Shown here: positions 53,228 to 62,746 of the stretch, piece after piece
How positions within the stretch are numbered: position 1 is the stretch's first letter
Layout of the letters: each line of letters opens with the position of its first letter
Source: CAVQOB01 sp963714325
Lineage (GTDB): Bacteria; Pseudomonadota; Alphaproteobacteria; Rhizobiales; Hyphomicrobiaceae
Direction: 5' to 3'
Length of the DNA stretch: 64,000 nucleotides
Assembly: GCA_963714325.1 (NCBI GenBank)
Contig: CAVQOB010000008.1
Coordinates: forward strand, 124,001-188,000
Position numbers and translations under genes: made by a program
Notes under the pieces: model-generated
Seen by the model: the letters and a program-made list of their open reading frames with translations, nothing else
What the model was told of the DNA's origin: nothing
Database searches by the model: none

Positions 53228-53737
53228 ATGCTCGGCTCAGAGGCGAAGGTCAGTATCCGCAGCGGCACATCCAGCGATGCAGCAGCACTCGCTGACGTGT
53301 TCAAAGACTCCTGGCTGAACGCATATCGCGGCATCCTCCCCGAATTTCATCTCGACAAGATCATCCGCCGCCGCGATCCACAATGGTGGCAAACAGCCTT
53401 GGCTTCGCGCGATCGAACGCTTGTTCTGGAGGTCGGTGGCAAAGTCGCTGGCTACGCGACCTGCGGCCCAACGCGCGCCCGCGGCCCTTACCAAGGCGAG
53501 ATCTATGAACTCTACTTGGCGCCCGTCTATCAGGGCCTCGGTTTCGGCGAGCGACTGTTCGAAGCTTGCCGCCACGCGCTCGATCAGAAAAAATTCAAAG
53601 GTCTGGTGGTTTGGGCGCTCGTCGAAAATCAGACCGCATGTCATTTTTATTGGCGCCGCGGTGGCCGACCAATCGCTAGCGTCAAGGAAACCTTCGGCAC
53701 CACCAAGCTCGAAAAGGCCGCTTTCGCTTGGCCATAA
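53228..53737 (+). CDS. GNAT-family N-acetyltransferase
   Basis: A 169-residue acetyl-CoA-dependent transferase. It has the N-terminal IRSGTSSDAAALADVFKDSWLNAYRGILP typical of the RimI-like/stress acetyltransferases, motif A with IYELYLAPVYQGLGFGERLFEAC (QxxGxG pyrophosphate loop), and NQTACHFYWRRGGRP. The substrate is unknown. The ATG at 53228 was chosen; a start six codons upstream is possible. Confidence 0.87.
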   Translation: MLGSEAKVSIRSGTSSDAAALADVFKDSWLNAYRGILPEFHLDKIIRRRDPQWWQTALASRDRTLVLEVGGKVAGYATCGPTRARGPYQGEIYELYLAPVYQGLGFGERLFEACRHALDQKKFKGLVVWALVENQTACHFYWRRGGRPIASVKETFGTTKLEKAAFAWP

Positions 53738-53811
53738 GCGCCGGATGCGGAGTGGGCATCTGAAGGCGCAGGGAATAATGCGCCGGATGCGGAGTGGGCA
53801 TCTGAAGGCGC
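53738..53811 (+). repeat. GAA-bulge hairpin repeat, tandem copies E1 and E2
   Basis: Two almost identical units start 42 bases apart (53738-53769 and 53780-53811). Each has outer arms GCGCC and GGCGC, inner arms GGATGC and GCATCT, a seven-base loop GGAGTGG and the GAA bulge. The first unit begins at the base right after the GNAT stop. The near-identity points to a recent duplication. Confidence 0.85.
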
Positions 53812-53881
53812 AAGGAGTAATGCGCCTTCTAGTCCTGTCGGAGGCAGGACAGGATCGAGTGGGCAACAGCGGGCGCCGGCA

Positions 53882-54292
53882 ATGAATGCCCACATTTTTG
53901 CCTATGGTTCGCTGCTCAGCGCCGTCGGTCATCCCATGGGCGAACGCTTACGCGCGGAGGCAACGTTGCTCGGCATGGCCAGCGTCCAAGGCCAACTCTA
54001 CCGCATCTCCTGGTATCCCGGTGTCATCGACAGCGAAACACCATCACATCGCGTTTATGGCGAAATCTATCGCCTCGACAACCCAACCGCTTCCCTCGCT
54101 TGGCTCGACGCCTATGAAGGCGTGACCCGCGACACCACGAGCGTGACTGAACCCGATGAATACGAGCGCGCCGAGCGCCCGGCGTGCCTCGCAGCATCAG
54201 GCGCAAATATCGATTGCTGGATTTATCTCTATCAGCGCCCGATTGCTAAACTGGAACGCATCGCCTCCGGCCGCTGGGAGCTGGCAAAGTAG
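53882..54292 (+). CDS. Gamma-glutamylcyclotransferase-like (AIG2) protein
   Basis: A 136-residue protein of the GGCT fold. It has the substrate loop IFAYGSLLS near the N-terminus, GQLYRISWYPGVI, a VYGEIYRLDN strand and the catalytic Glu in LDAYEGVTRD. It may cleave gamma-glutamyl compounds. The stop lies two bases from the 3' end of the convergent tRNA gene. Confidence 0.85.
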   Translation: MNAHIFAYGSLLSAVGHPMGERLRAEATLLGMASVQGQLYRISWYPGVIDSETPSHRVYGEIYRLDNPTASLAWLDAYEGVTRDTTSVTEPDEYERAERPACLAASGANIDCWIYLYQRPIAKLERIASGRWELAK

Positions 54293-54294
54293 CA

Positions 54295-54371
<77 letters not shown>

Positions 54372-54412
54372 AGCCGGTTGAGAATCGCACGCGCGCGCCT
54401 CGCAGGCAAGCA

Positions 54413-54441
54413 GCGCGGTTGCTGATGGGCAACTGAAGCGC
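54413..54441 (+). repeat. GAA-bulge hairpin repeat, copy F1
   Basis: Outer arms GCGC, inner arms GGTTGC and GCAACT, loop TGATGG, bulge GAA. It lies in the 233-base gap between the tRNA and the MATE gene. Confidence 0.8.
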
Positions 54442-54451
54442 CAAGTAACGA

Positions 54452-54504
54452 GCGCGGTTGGTCCTGCCGGAGGCAGGCAAGCATAAAGTGGGCAACTGAA
54501 GCGC
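54452..54504 (+). repeat. GAA-bulge hairpin repeat, long-loop copy F2
   Basis: Outer arms GCGC, inner arms GGTTG and CAACT, bulge GAA, with the loop expanded by a nested CCTGCC/GGCAGG hairpin (54463-54477). A partial third unit (GCGC then GGTTG) starts at 54514. Confidence 0.75.
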
Positions 54505-54604
54505 CAGAAAATAGCGCGGTTGGCTGATCCTACCGGGGGCAACATGCGACGGCTGGGTCCGTGGAAGCGGAATCGCCTCGCGCAATGCAGAACCGAAATA
54601 CTCG

Positions 54605-55945
54605 CTAACGACCTCCGACCGATCGACGAAGCGACGGATAGCGTGATCCGAGCGTGAACGCCCGCGCCACAAAAAACAGATTGTAGGCCGCCCACAGTCC
54701 GTGATTGCCAAGCCACGGCACTAGCGCCGCCAACGCCACCAGATACACGGCGAAACTGATCAACATCATGTTCCGCATGTCGCGCGTGCGCGTTGCGCCG
54801 ATGAAAATGCCATCGAGCAAGAAGCACCAGATCCCGATCAGCGGCGATATCGCCGCCCAGATCAGGAATGTCCGCGCCCCACCGCGAACGTCCGCGTGGG
54901 TCGTCATGCCATCGATGATCAGGGGGCCGAAAATGAAGACTGATCCTGCAACGGCAATGCCGGTCACCGCGCAGGCCAGCGTCGCCAGCCATACCGCACG
55001 ATCGAATCGCTCGCGATCGCGCGCGCCAACCGCTTGCCCAACCAGCGTTTCCGCAGCGAACGCGTATCCATCCAGGAAATAAATACTGACCATCAGGATC
55101 GATGACAGCACGGCGTTGGCGGCCAGTGTCGCATCGCCCGCCTTTGCGCCTTGCGCGACGAAAATCATCACCGCGCCAAGCACACAGGCGGTCCGCAACA
55201 TGATATCGCCACTCGCCGTGACGACCGTCTTGAACCGTGCGACGTCGAGCACGCTCGCCCAACTCGGACTCGCGCCGCGTGCATCCAGCTCACGCCAAGC
55301 CAAAAGCAATCCAGCGCCCGCCGCAATCACTTCCGCGACCAGCGCAGCGATCCCAACACCTTGGACCTCAAATCCGGCACCGGCGACGAGCCCGATAGCT
55401 AGAACAATGTTCAGGCCGTTGAGCCCGAGTTGCAGCTTGAACGCCGTCATCGCCCGGCCGAGCCCGATAAACCACCCGATCAACGCCAAATTGATGAGGC
55501 CAGCCGGTGCGGCCCAGATCCGAATATCAAAATAGCTGCGCGCGGCCGCCTGTACCGCCTCTGATCCACCCAGCAGATACAAGAACGCGCCCCGAATCGG
55601 CGTTTGCAGCGCGATCAGGAGCACGCCGGCGATCACTGCAAAGCCGATTGCCCGCAGCAGCGTCGCTGCCACTTCCTGGTCGTCGCCTGCCCCGATGGCT
55701 TGGGCGGCGAACCCAGTCGTGCCCATCCGCAGAAAGCCGAGCAGCCAGTAAAGTGTGCTGAAGATGTTTGCTGCGATTGCCACGCCGCCGATAAGATGCG
55801 GTTGACCCAATTGCCCGATCACCGCCGTATCGACCAGACCAACCAACGGCGCCGTCGCATTCGATAGCGTGATCGGCAAGGCGATGGCGAGCACGTCCCG
55901 CAAGCTCAGCGGCGGCTCCTGGACACGCCCAGGTAAACCGCTCAT
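54605..55945 (-). CDS. MATE-family multidrug/cation efflux transporter
   Basis: A 446-residue inner-membrane antiporter with 12 predicted helices in two homologous halves. The N-terminal half has ALPITLSNATAPLVGLVDTAVIGQLGQPHLIGGVAIAANIF, the DinF-like MATE signature. The C-terminal half has LDGYAFAAETLVGQAVGARDRERF and LLDGIFIGATRTRDMRN. The start overlaps the DUF6460 gene stop by four bases (ATGA). Transported substrate unknown. Confidence 0.9.
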   Translation of the reverse strand: MSGLPGRVQEPPLSLRDVLAIALPITLSNATAPLVGLVDTAVIGQLGQPHLIGGVAIAANIFSTLYWLLGFLRMGTTGFAAQAIGAGDDQEVAATLLRAIGFAVIAGVLLIALQTPIRGAFLYLLGGSEAVQAAARSYFDIRIWAAPAGLINLALIGWFIGLGRAMTAFKLQLGLNGLNIVLAIGLVAGAGFEVQGVGIAALVAEVIAAGAGLLLAWRELDARGASPSWASVLDVARFKTVVTASGDIMLRTACVLGAVMIFVAQGAKAGDATLAANAVLSSILMVSIYFLDGYAFAAETLVGQAVGARDRERFDRAVWLATLACAVTGIAVAGSVFIFGPLIIDGMTTHADVRGGARTFLIWAAISPLIGIWCFLLDGIFIGATRTRDMRNMMLISFAVYLVALAALVPWLGNHGLWAAYNLFFVARAFTLGSRYPSLRRSVGGR

Positions 55946-56217
55946 CGTCGCTCGTCGCGCCGGCTGCTGAGACCAGAAAATATTCGCGAAATGAGCCAGA
56001 TCGGCACGACGACGACCGCGCCAAGTAAAAGGTATTGGAACGCCCATTCAACCGCGCCAAATCCCATCGAATAGATGAAATCGACGAACCGTCGCAGATG
56101 CAAGAACAAGTCCTGCGGTCGGATATTGAGCGCCGACAGTACGACGCCGACAACAACCGACAGCAGCGCCAGCCGGATTGCGGTATTGAGTCCGCCAGGA
56201 AACCGATTTTGCTCCAC
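55942..56217 (-). CDS. DUF6460-like small membrane protein
   Basis: A 91-residue protein with two helices (IRLALLSVVVGVVLSAL and AFQYLLLGAVVVVPIWLISRIF) around the segment NIRPQDLFLHLRRFVDFIYSMGFGAVEW. I recall this pattern as the DUF6460 family of alphaproteobacteria. It is coupled to the MATE gene downstream. Function unknown. Confidence 0.7.
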   Translation of the reverse strand: MEQNRFPGGLNTAIRLALLSVVVGVVLSALNIRPQDLFLHLRRFVDFIYSMGFGAVEWAFQYLLLGAVVVVPIWLISRIFSGLSSRRDERR

Positions 56218-56321
56218 CCTGCTCTCCTGCCGTCAGCCGCTGGCTCGCAGCGTGATTCTTGTGTCCATTGCAGATAGCATGGCGCCGCCGCCTCGTCAGC
56301 CCGCACGGAACCAACCGCCCA

Positions 56322-58886
56322 ATGAGCAGTCGCCGCCAGAAGCCATCTGCAGGCGCAAGGCCCGCGACGCAGCTCCCGGAGCCCTTTGCCGGCTGGTTCA
56401 AGGCGCGCGGCTGGACACCGCGACCGCACCAATTGGCATTGCTGGCCAAGGCCGAAGGCCGCGCCTCGACGCTTCTGATCGCTCCGACCGGGGCTGGCAA
56501 AACGCTCGCCGGATTCTTACCAAGCCTCGTCGACCTCTCACGCCCAGGCGCCAACAACCGCGGCCGCGGCCTTCACACGCTCTATATTTCGCCACTCAAG
56601 GCACTTGCCGCCGACGTCGCCCGCAACCTGATGGTGCCCGTCGCTGACATGCGTTTGAAGCTCTCCATCGAAACCCGCTCCGGCGACACCACCCAGTCGC
56701 GCCGCCAGCGCCAACGGTCCAAGCCGCCCAATATTCTCCTCACCACCCCAGAGCAGATCGCGCTGCTGCTGTCGCATGCGCATGCCGGTGCGCTGTTTGG
56801 TGACCTGCGATTTATTATCCTCGATGAATTGCATGCCCTAGCCGCATCCAAGCGCGGCGATCTCTTGGCTCTCGACCTCGCCCGCATCCGCGCGCTGGCG
56901 CCCGGCGTCATGACGATCGGCCTTTCAGCAACCGTCGCACGACCGACCGAGCTGCAGGCCTACATCGTCGCGCAATCGCCGGGCGAGCAATGTACCCATC
57001 TCGCAGATCTCGTGACCATCACCGGCGGCGCCGCACCTGATATCCGTATCCTTGAGACCGACGCGCCACTGCCCTGGTCCGGCCACTCCGCCCGTTACGC
57101 TATTCCAACCGTCTACCAGGCCATTAAAGGCGCCAACCTCGCGCTGGTTTTCGTCAATACGCGCAGCCAAGCCGAGCTGGTCTTCCAGGAACTCTGGCGC
57201 GCCAATGATGACAACCTACCGATCGCGCTGCATCATGGTTCGCTTGACGCCGCCAAACGCAAGAAAGTCGAGGCTGCCATGGTAGCCCGACAATTGCGGG
57301 CGGTGGTCGCAACGTCCACTCTTGATCTCGGCATTGACTGGGGCGACGTCGATCTCGTCATAAATATCGGCGCTCCGAAAGGCGCGAGCCGGTTGATCCA
57401 ACGCGTCGGTCGCGCAAATCATCGCCTTGACGAACCGTCGCGTGCACTCCTTGTTCCATCGAACCGCTTTGAGGTCCTCGAATGCCGCGCCGCACTGGAA
57501 GCGGCCCTCGATGGCACCCAGGACGCCATCCAATCGCGCACCGGCAGCCTCGATGTGCTCGCCCAGCACATCTGGGGCATGGCAGCAGCAGCCCCCTTTC
57601 ATGCCGATCAACTCTTCGCCGAAATTCGCTCCGCCGCACCGTATTCCGGCATCGATCGGATCACGTTCGACCGGATCGTCGACTTCGTCGCCACAGGCGG
57701 CTACGCCCTCAAAAGTTACGAGCGTTTTGCCCGCTTGCGCAGGTTGGATGATGGCCGCTTGCGCCTCGCGCATCCAAGGTTTGCCCAGCAATACCGCATG
57801 AACGTCGGCACGATCATCGATGCGCCGATGTTGAAAGTCCGCCTTGTCGGTCAAAGCCGCGCTGGTCGCCGCCCTGGCATCAGTCGTGCTCTAATGGGTG
57901 GCCGTCTTCTCGGCGAACTCGAGGAATGGTTCCTCGATCAACTGGTCCCGGGCGACACGTTTGTCTTCGCCGGCGAAGTTGTCCGCTTCGAGGGGATCCG
58001 TGAAACCGAAGCCTTCGTCTCGCGCGCCGCATCGTCGGATCCGAAAATCCCATCCTACGAAGGCGGAAAATTCCCCCTCTCGACACACTTAGCAGCACGC
58101 GTCCGCCAGATGCTCGCCGACACGACGCGTTGGCCGGATCTGCCCGAGCCAGTGGCCCAATGGCTTGAATTCCAACGCCAACACTCGGTCATTCCAGCGG
58201 CAACCGAGGTCCTCCTCGAAACCTTCCCCCGCGGCGAAAAGCACTTCCTCGTCCTCTACCCTTTTGAGGGCCGTCTTGCCCATCAGACGCTTGGTATGTT
58301 GCTGACGCGGCGGCTCGAACGCGCCGGAGGTCGACCACTCGGATTCGTCGCGAGCGATTATGCTTTGGCGATCTGGGGCCTCGGCGATATCTCCGCCATG
58401 GTCGCGAATAAGGCAATCGACATCGCCCAACTCTTCGACCAGGATATGCTTGGCGACGACCTGGATGCCTGGCTTGCCGAATCGAGCCTGATGAAGCGCA
58501 CCTTCCGCAATTGCGCGATCATTTCAGGCCTGATCGAGCGCCGTCACCCCGGCCGCGAAAAAACCGGTCGTCAAATGACCGTTTCGTCCGACCTGATCTA
58601 TGACGTGCTGCGCCGCCACGACCCGAACCATATCCTGCTGGAGGCCGCCTGGGCCGATGCGGCTACGGGGCTGTTGGATATCGCCCGCCTTGGCGACTTT
58701 CTGCGCCGAATCAAGCATAAGATCCGCCAAGTGTCATTGCCGCACGTATCACCGTTGGCAGTGCCGGTTCTGCTCGACATCGGCAAGGAACTGGTCGCCG
58801 CGAAGGGTGTTCGCGATGATATCTTGCGAGCCGCAGCTGCCGACCTCATCCGTGAAGCAACGGCGGGTAGCAGCGGTGGAGAATAA
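56322..58886 (+). CDS. Lhr-type ligase-associated DEXH-box DNA helicase
   Basis: An 854-residue SF2 helicase of the bacterial Lhr-core type linked to DNA repair. Walker A APTGAGKT is at residues 54-61. Motif II is ILDELH (about 166-171) and motif III SATVA. Motifs IV-VI include VFVNTRSQAELVFQELW, ATSTLDLGIDWGDVDLVINIG and QRVGRANH. The winged-helix and Lhr-core C-terminal domains follow. The downstream pdeM gene, 21 bases after the stop, confirms the ligase-associated repair class. The ligase itself is not in view. Confidence 0.93.
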   Translation: MSSRRQKPSAGARPATQLPEPFAGWFKARGWTPRPHQLALLAKAEGRASTLLIAPTGAGKTLAGFLPSLVDLSRPGANNRGRGLHTLYISPLKALAADVARNLMVPVADMRLKLSIETRSGDTTQSRRQRQRSKPPNILLTTPEQIALLLSHAHAGALFGDLRFIILDELHALAASKRGDLLALDLARIRALAPGVMTIGLSATVARPTELQAYIVAQSPGEQCTHLADLVTITGGAAPDIRILETDAPLPWSGHSARYAIPTVYQAIKGANLALVFVNTRSQAELVFQELWRANDDNLPIALHHGSLDAAKRKKVEAAMVARQLRAVVATSTLDLGIDWGDVDLVINIGAPKGASRLIQRVGRANHRLDEPSRALLVPSNRFEVLECRAALEAALDGTQDAIQSRTGSLDVLAQHIWGMAAAAPFHADQLFAEIRSAAPYSGIDRITFDRIVDFVATGGYALKSYERFARLRRLDDGRLRLAHPRFAQQYRMNVGTIIDAPMLKVRLVGQSRAGRRPGISRALMGGRLLGELEEWFLDQLVPGDTFVFAGEVVRFEGIRETEAFVSRAASSDPKIPSYEGGKFPLSTHLAARVRQMLADTTRWPDLPEPVAQWLEFQRQHSVIPAATEVLLETFPRGEKHFLVLYPFEGRLAHQTLGMLLTRRLERAGGRPLGFVASDYALAIWGLGDISAMVANKAIDIAQLFDQDMLGDDLDAWLAESSLMKRTFRNCAIISGLIERRHPGREKTGRQMTVSSDLIYDVLRRHDPNHILLEAAWADAATGLLDIARLGDFLRRIKHKIRQVSLPHVSPLAVPVLLDIGKELVAAKGVRDDILRAAAADLIREATAGSSGGE

Positions 58887-58907
58887 TGCGACTGGAGAAA
58901 ATGCCAG

Positions 58908-59630
58908 ATGCTGGAGCTGCGGCCCCAACGCCTCGATATGCGCGACGGCAATGCCCAGGCGATCACCGTTTGCGGCAAGGTCTTCACCGCCGACATGTCG
59001 GGCGCACTGTATTGGCCGGGCGAAAAATCCTTGCTTGTCGCCGATCTCCATCTTGAAAAAGGATCGAGCCTCGCCGCCCGCGGTCAGATGCTGCCACCTT
59101 ACGACACGCGCGATACACTGCTGAAACTCGCCGAAGCCATCGATCGCTACGAGCCCGCCCGCGTGATTGCCCTCGGCGACAGCCTGCACGATGTCAAAGC
59201 CGCCGACCGCATCAGCAGCGAGGATTTACAGATCCTTCAAATGCTGCAGGAAGACCGTCAATGGCTTTGGGTTACCGGGAATCATGACCCCAAAATCGCC
59301 ACGCGGATTGGCGGCGTCTCCGTGCCCGAAGTCGACCTCGAGGGACTGACACTGCGGCACGCGCCGCGGAACGGCCGCATCACCCACGAAATCGCCGGCC
59401 ACCTGCATCCGGCGGCGAAACTCTCCATGTACGGCCACACCATCCGCCGGCCCTGTTTCATTGGCAACGGCCGGCGCCTGATCATCCCTGCCTTCGGCAC
59501 CTTCACCGGCGGCCTGAATGTCATGGACGCCGCCTATGAGCCCCTTTTCGGCAACGACGGCTTCTCCGTCTGGATGTTGGGTCAGGAAGGGTTATACCCC
59601 GTCGCCACGCGCTTGCTGCGCGGGGATTGA
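58908..59630 (+). CDS. pdeM: Ligase-associated DNA damage response endonuclease PdeM
   Basis: A 240-residue metallophosphoesterase. The metal-binding motifs are in order: VADLHLEKGSS, ALGDSLHD, VTGNHD and AGHLHPAAK. PdeM proteins are encoded with Lhr helicases, an ATP-dependent ligase and the exonuclease Lexo in a predicted repair operon. Only the helicase accompanies it here. Confidence 0.93.
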   Translation: MLELRPQRLDMRDGNAQAITVCGKVFTADMSGALYWPGEKSLLVADLHLEKGSSLAARGQMLPPYDTRDTLLKLAEAIDRYEPARVIALGDSLHDVKAADRISSEDLQILQMLQEDRQWLWVTGNHDPKIATRIGGVSVPEVDLEGLTLRHAPRNGRITHEIAGHLHPAAKLSMYGHTIRRPCFIGNGRRLIIPAFGTFTGGLNVMDAAYEPLFGNDGFSVWMLGQEGLYPVATRLLRGD

Positions 59631-59716
59631 CGGCGGCAGCCTCGCCTTGCAAGGATTGCCGGCTGGTCATGGCAGCCAAATGATAGTCTCCCCCGTACTT
59701 GATTCGGAGTTGCTCG

Positions 59717-60529
59717 ATGCGTCGCTTCATTCGCACGTCAACGATTTGTCTGTCATTCGCCGTTGCAGCCGGCCCCGCCGTCGCCCAAACCGCAAGCCTC
59801 GTCACCGTCAAAACGCCGCGCGGCGCCAGTCAGGCTTTCATCCTCATCAAACCAGAGAACCCGGTCGCTTCGGTCATACTGTTCGCCGGCGGCCATGGCG
59901 GCCTCGGGTTGAAAAGCACTAACGATATGACCTGGGGCAAGGGCAATTTCCTCGTCCGCAGCCGCGATAAGTTCGCAGCACAGGGCCTGATGGTGGCAGT
60001 CATCGACGCGCCCTCCGATCACCAGGGCGGCATGAAAGCCACCTTCCGCTTCAGCAGCGACCACGCCGCTGACATCAGTGCTGTTGCCGCCCACCTCAAA
60101 AAGGAGGCAAATGTACCCGTCTGGACCGTAGGCACCAGTATGGGCACCTGGTCGGCCGCCACCGGCGCGATGGGTGCAGCGAATATCGATGGATTGGTGC
60201 TGACGTCGACAATCACGCGTTCCAAACCGGAATGGGCGATCGCCAAATCGCACCCTAATGGCGTCGCCAGCCTCCCGCTCGCCCGCGTCAAGGTTCCGTC
60301 GCTGGTCATGTCACACAAGAACGACGCCTGCGCGATCACCCCGGCCGCCGACGCCGCCAAACTGACCAAAGCCTTGAGCGGCGCCAAAAAGGTCGAGGTC
60401 GTCCTGCTGGAAGGTGGCTCGCCAGCCGAATCCGACCCTTGCGAAGCGAAGTCAGAGCACGGCTTTCTTGGCATTGAAAGTCAGGCCGTCGGCAAGATCG
60501 CCGATTTCATCAAAGCGAACGGCAAGTAA
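59717..60529 (+). CDS. Exported alpha/beta-hydrolase
   Basis: A 270-residue protein with a signal peptide (MRRFIRTSTICLSFAVAAGPAVAQ, cleavage about 24). An alpha/beta-hydrolase core follows: oxyanion strand VILFAGGHGGLG, nucleophile elbow GTSMG (VWTVGTSMGTWS) and a C-terminal EHGF that could supply the catalytic His. Related proteins act as esterases or lipases; the substrate is unknown. GGAG lies eight bases before the ATG. Confidence 0.82.
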   Translation: MRRFIRTSTICLSFAVAAGPAVAQTASLVTVKTPRGASQAFILIKPENPVASVILFAGGHGGLGLKSTNDMTWGKGNFLVRSRDKFAAQGLMVAVIDAPSDHQGGMKATFRFSSDHAADISAVAAHLKKEANVPVWTVGTSMGTWSAATGAMGAANIDGLVLTSTITRSKPEWAIAKSHPNGVASLPLARVKVPSLVMSHKNDACAITPAADAAKLTKALSGAKKVEVVLLEGGSPAESDPCEAKSEHGFLGIESQAVGKIADFIKANGK

Positions 60530-60531
60530 TC

Positions 60532-60635
60532 GCGCGGTTGCTGCCCGCTCGTGCGCCCCAAAAGCTTGCCTTTGGGCTAGGCCCGAGGGTGTGTAGCGGT
60601 TTTTGGATTTGGCGCACGAGCAAGCAATAATGCGC
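60532..60635. repeat. Long-loop hairpin repeat H between convergent genes
   Basis: Outer arms GCGC (60532-60535 and 60632-60635), inner arm GGTTGC and partial partner GCAA. A nested perfect 11-pair stem is GCTCGTGCGCC (60547-60557) with GGCGCACGAGC (60611-60621). The GAA bulge is replaced by TAAT. The inside is clearly homologous to the loop of the copy at 46578-46689. It fills the gap between the hydrolase stop and the dxs stop, so it may act as a two-way terminator. Confidence 0.7.
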
Positions 60636-62563
60636 TACGCCCGCTCCGCGAACTCTTGTCCGGAAGCGACGCGACCTAAGGCGCTGAGCACCGTCGCCAC
60701 GATCCCATCCGCGTTGAGACCGGCCAAGTCATACATTTTGTCAGGCCGATCGTGGTCGATGAACGTATCTGGCAGCACCATCGGTCGGATCTTCAGGCCC
60801 CGATCGAGCAACCCTGCCGTCGCCAGGAAATGCAGTACTTGCGTCGCAAAACCGCCGATACTGCCTTCCTCGATCGTCACCAGCACCTCATGCTCCGAGG
60901 CGAGCCGCCGCAGCAAGGCTTCGTCCAGCGGCTTGGCGAAGCGCGCGTCGGCAACCGTCGTCGATAGCCCGAACCCGGCAAGCTTGTCGGCCGCGCGCAG
61001 ACTTTCCTCCAGCCGCGTCCCGAGTGATAGGATGGCAACCGAGGTGCCTTCGCGCAAAATGCGCCCCCGACCGATCTCTAGCGCCACGCCAACGTCCGGC
61101 ATCTCGACGCCGAGCCCCTCGCCGCGCGGATAACGCAGTGCCGACGGCCGGTCATCAATGGCGGCTGCGGTCGCGACCATGTGCTTCAATTCGCCTTCGT
61201 CCGCCGCTGCCATCAATACCATGCCAGGCAGACAGCCGAGATAGGCGAGATCAAACGATCCAGCATGCGTCGGCCCATCGGCGCCCACCAGCCCGGCACG
61301 ATCCAGGGCAAACCGCACCGGCAATTGCTGGATCGCCACGTCGTGTACGATTTGATCGTAGCCGCGTTGCAGGAACGTCGAATAGATCGCCACGAACGGC
61401 TTGTAGCCCTCAGTCGCCAACCCCGCCGCAAACGTCACGGCATGTTGCTCCGCAATCCCGACATCGAAAGTGCGATCCGGGAATTCCCGGCCGAAATGAT
61501 CGAGGCCCGTTCCCGATGGCATCGCCGCCGTGACCGCGACAATCTTCGGGTCCTTCCGCGCTTCCGCGATCAGGCTGTCAGCGAATACTTTTGTGTACGC
61601 CGGCGCATTCGGCTTTGGCTTCACCTGCGCCCCGGTGACGACGTTGAATTTGTTCACCCCATGATACTTGTCGAGCGATTCCTCGGCCGGCGCATAGCCC
61701 TTGCCCTTTTTCGTCACGACATGGACGAGGATCGGCCCGCGCTGCGCGTCGCGCGCGTTTTTCAGGACCGGCAGCAGGATATTCAGGTCGTGTCCATCGA
61801 TCGGCCCGACATAGTAGAATCCGAGCTCCTCGAACAATGTCCCACCGGTCCAGTACGTTCGGGTATATTCCTCAGCTCGGGCCGCGCGGCGTTCCCACTG
61901 CTTGGGCAAATTTTTTGCTAACTGCTTGCCGATCTCGCGCAGCTGCAAGTAGGCCCCGCTCGATGAAATCCGCGCGAGATAGCTCGACAGTGCCCCGACC
62001 GGCGGCGCAATCGACATGTCATTGTCATTCAGTACGACGATCAGCCGCTCGTTGCGCGCACCCGCATTGTTCATCGCTTCGTACGCCATGCCGGCGCTCA
62101 TCGCGCCGTCGCCGATCACGCAAACGACGTTGTTTTTGCCCCCCGACAAATCACGCGCCACTGCCATGCCAAGCCCAGCCGAGATCGATGTTGAGGAATG
62201 CGCAGCGCCAAACGGATCGTATTCGCTTTCCGCGCGTTTGGTGAACCCCGAAAGTCCTCCGCCCTGCCGCAGCGTCCGGATGCGATCACGCCGGCCGGTC
62301 AGAATTTTATGCGGGTAGGCTTGGTGGCCAACATCCCAGATCAACCGGTCGCGCGGCGTGTCGAACACGCGATGCAATGCCACCGTCAGTTCGACGACAC
62401 CGAGCCCCGCGCCCAAGTGCCCGCCGGTCACTGAAACCGCGTCGATCGTCTCGCGGCGCAGCTCTTCCGTAATCTGCGGTAGCAGTTTTTCGTCGAGGCG
62501 ACGGAGGTCCGCCGGGGTCCTGATTGTATCGAGCAATGGCGTCGTGCTGTTGCCGGGAGCCAT
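60635..62563 (-). CDS. dxs: 1-deoxy-D-xylulose-5-phosphate synthase
   Basis: Condenses pyruvate and glyceraldehyde 3-phosphate, the entry step of the MEP isoprenoid pathway. The 642 residues have the thiamine-diphosphate motif GDGAMSAGMAYEAMNNAG and GGHLGAGLGVVELTVALH. The transketolase motif DRAGLVGADGPTHAG and the FDVGIAEQHAVTFAAGLA segment with the catalytic Glu are also present. AGGA precedes the ATG at 62563; the 56 in-frame codons further upstream are not conserved. The xseB gene lies just upstream, a standard alphaproteobacterial order. Confidence 0.97.
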   Translation of the reverse strand: MAPGNSTTPLLDTIRTPADLRRLDEKLLPQITEELRRETIDAVSVTGGHLGAGLGVVELTVALHRVFDTPRDRLIWDVGHQAYPHKILTGRRDRIRTLRQGGGLSGFTKRAESEYDPFGAAHSSTSISAGLGMAVARDLSGGKNNVVCVIGDGAMSAGMAYEAMNNAGARNERLIVVLNDNDMSIAPPVGALSSYLARISSSGAYLQLREIGKQLAKNLPKQWERRAARAEEYTRTYWTGGTLFEELGFYYVGPIDGHDLNILLPVLKNARDAQRGPILVHVVTKKGKGYAPAEESLDKYHGVNKFNVVTGAQVKPKPNAPAYTKVFADSLIAEARKDPKIVAVTAAMPSGTGLDHFGREFPDRTFDVGIAEQHAVTFAAGLATEGYKPFVAIYSTFLQRGYDQIVHDVAIQQLPVRFALDRAGLVGADGPTHAGSFDLAYLGCLPGMVLMAAADEGELKHMVATAAAIDDRPSALRYPRGEGLGVEMPDVGVALEIGRGRILREGTSVAILSLGTRLEESLRAADKLAGFGLSTTVADARFAKPLDEALLRRLASEHEVLVTIEEGSIGGFATQVLHFLATAGLLDRGLKIRPMVLPDTFIDHDRPDKMYDLAGLNADGIVATVLSALGRVASGQEFAERA

Positions 62564-62746
62564 TTGGCCATCCTGTTCCGTCGTCCAAGCCTGGAGCGTA
62601 GAAGGGTTGCGCCGGCACTCGGCAGCCTGCAAGCGAATTCTCAGGCCTTGCCAGTCGCAGTCTACACCAGTTCGCTGAAGTTGTCGGCGGTTCCCGTACC
62701 GCTGAGGCAGTCTGCCGCGATCGGGACGCATTGATCCGTTCGTGCT

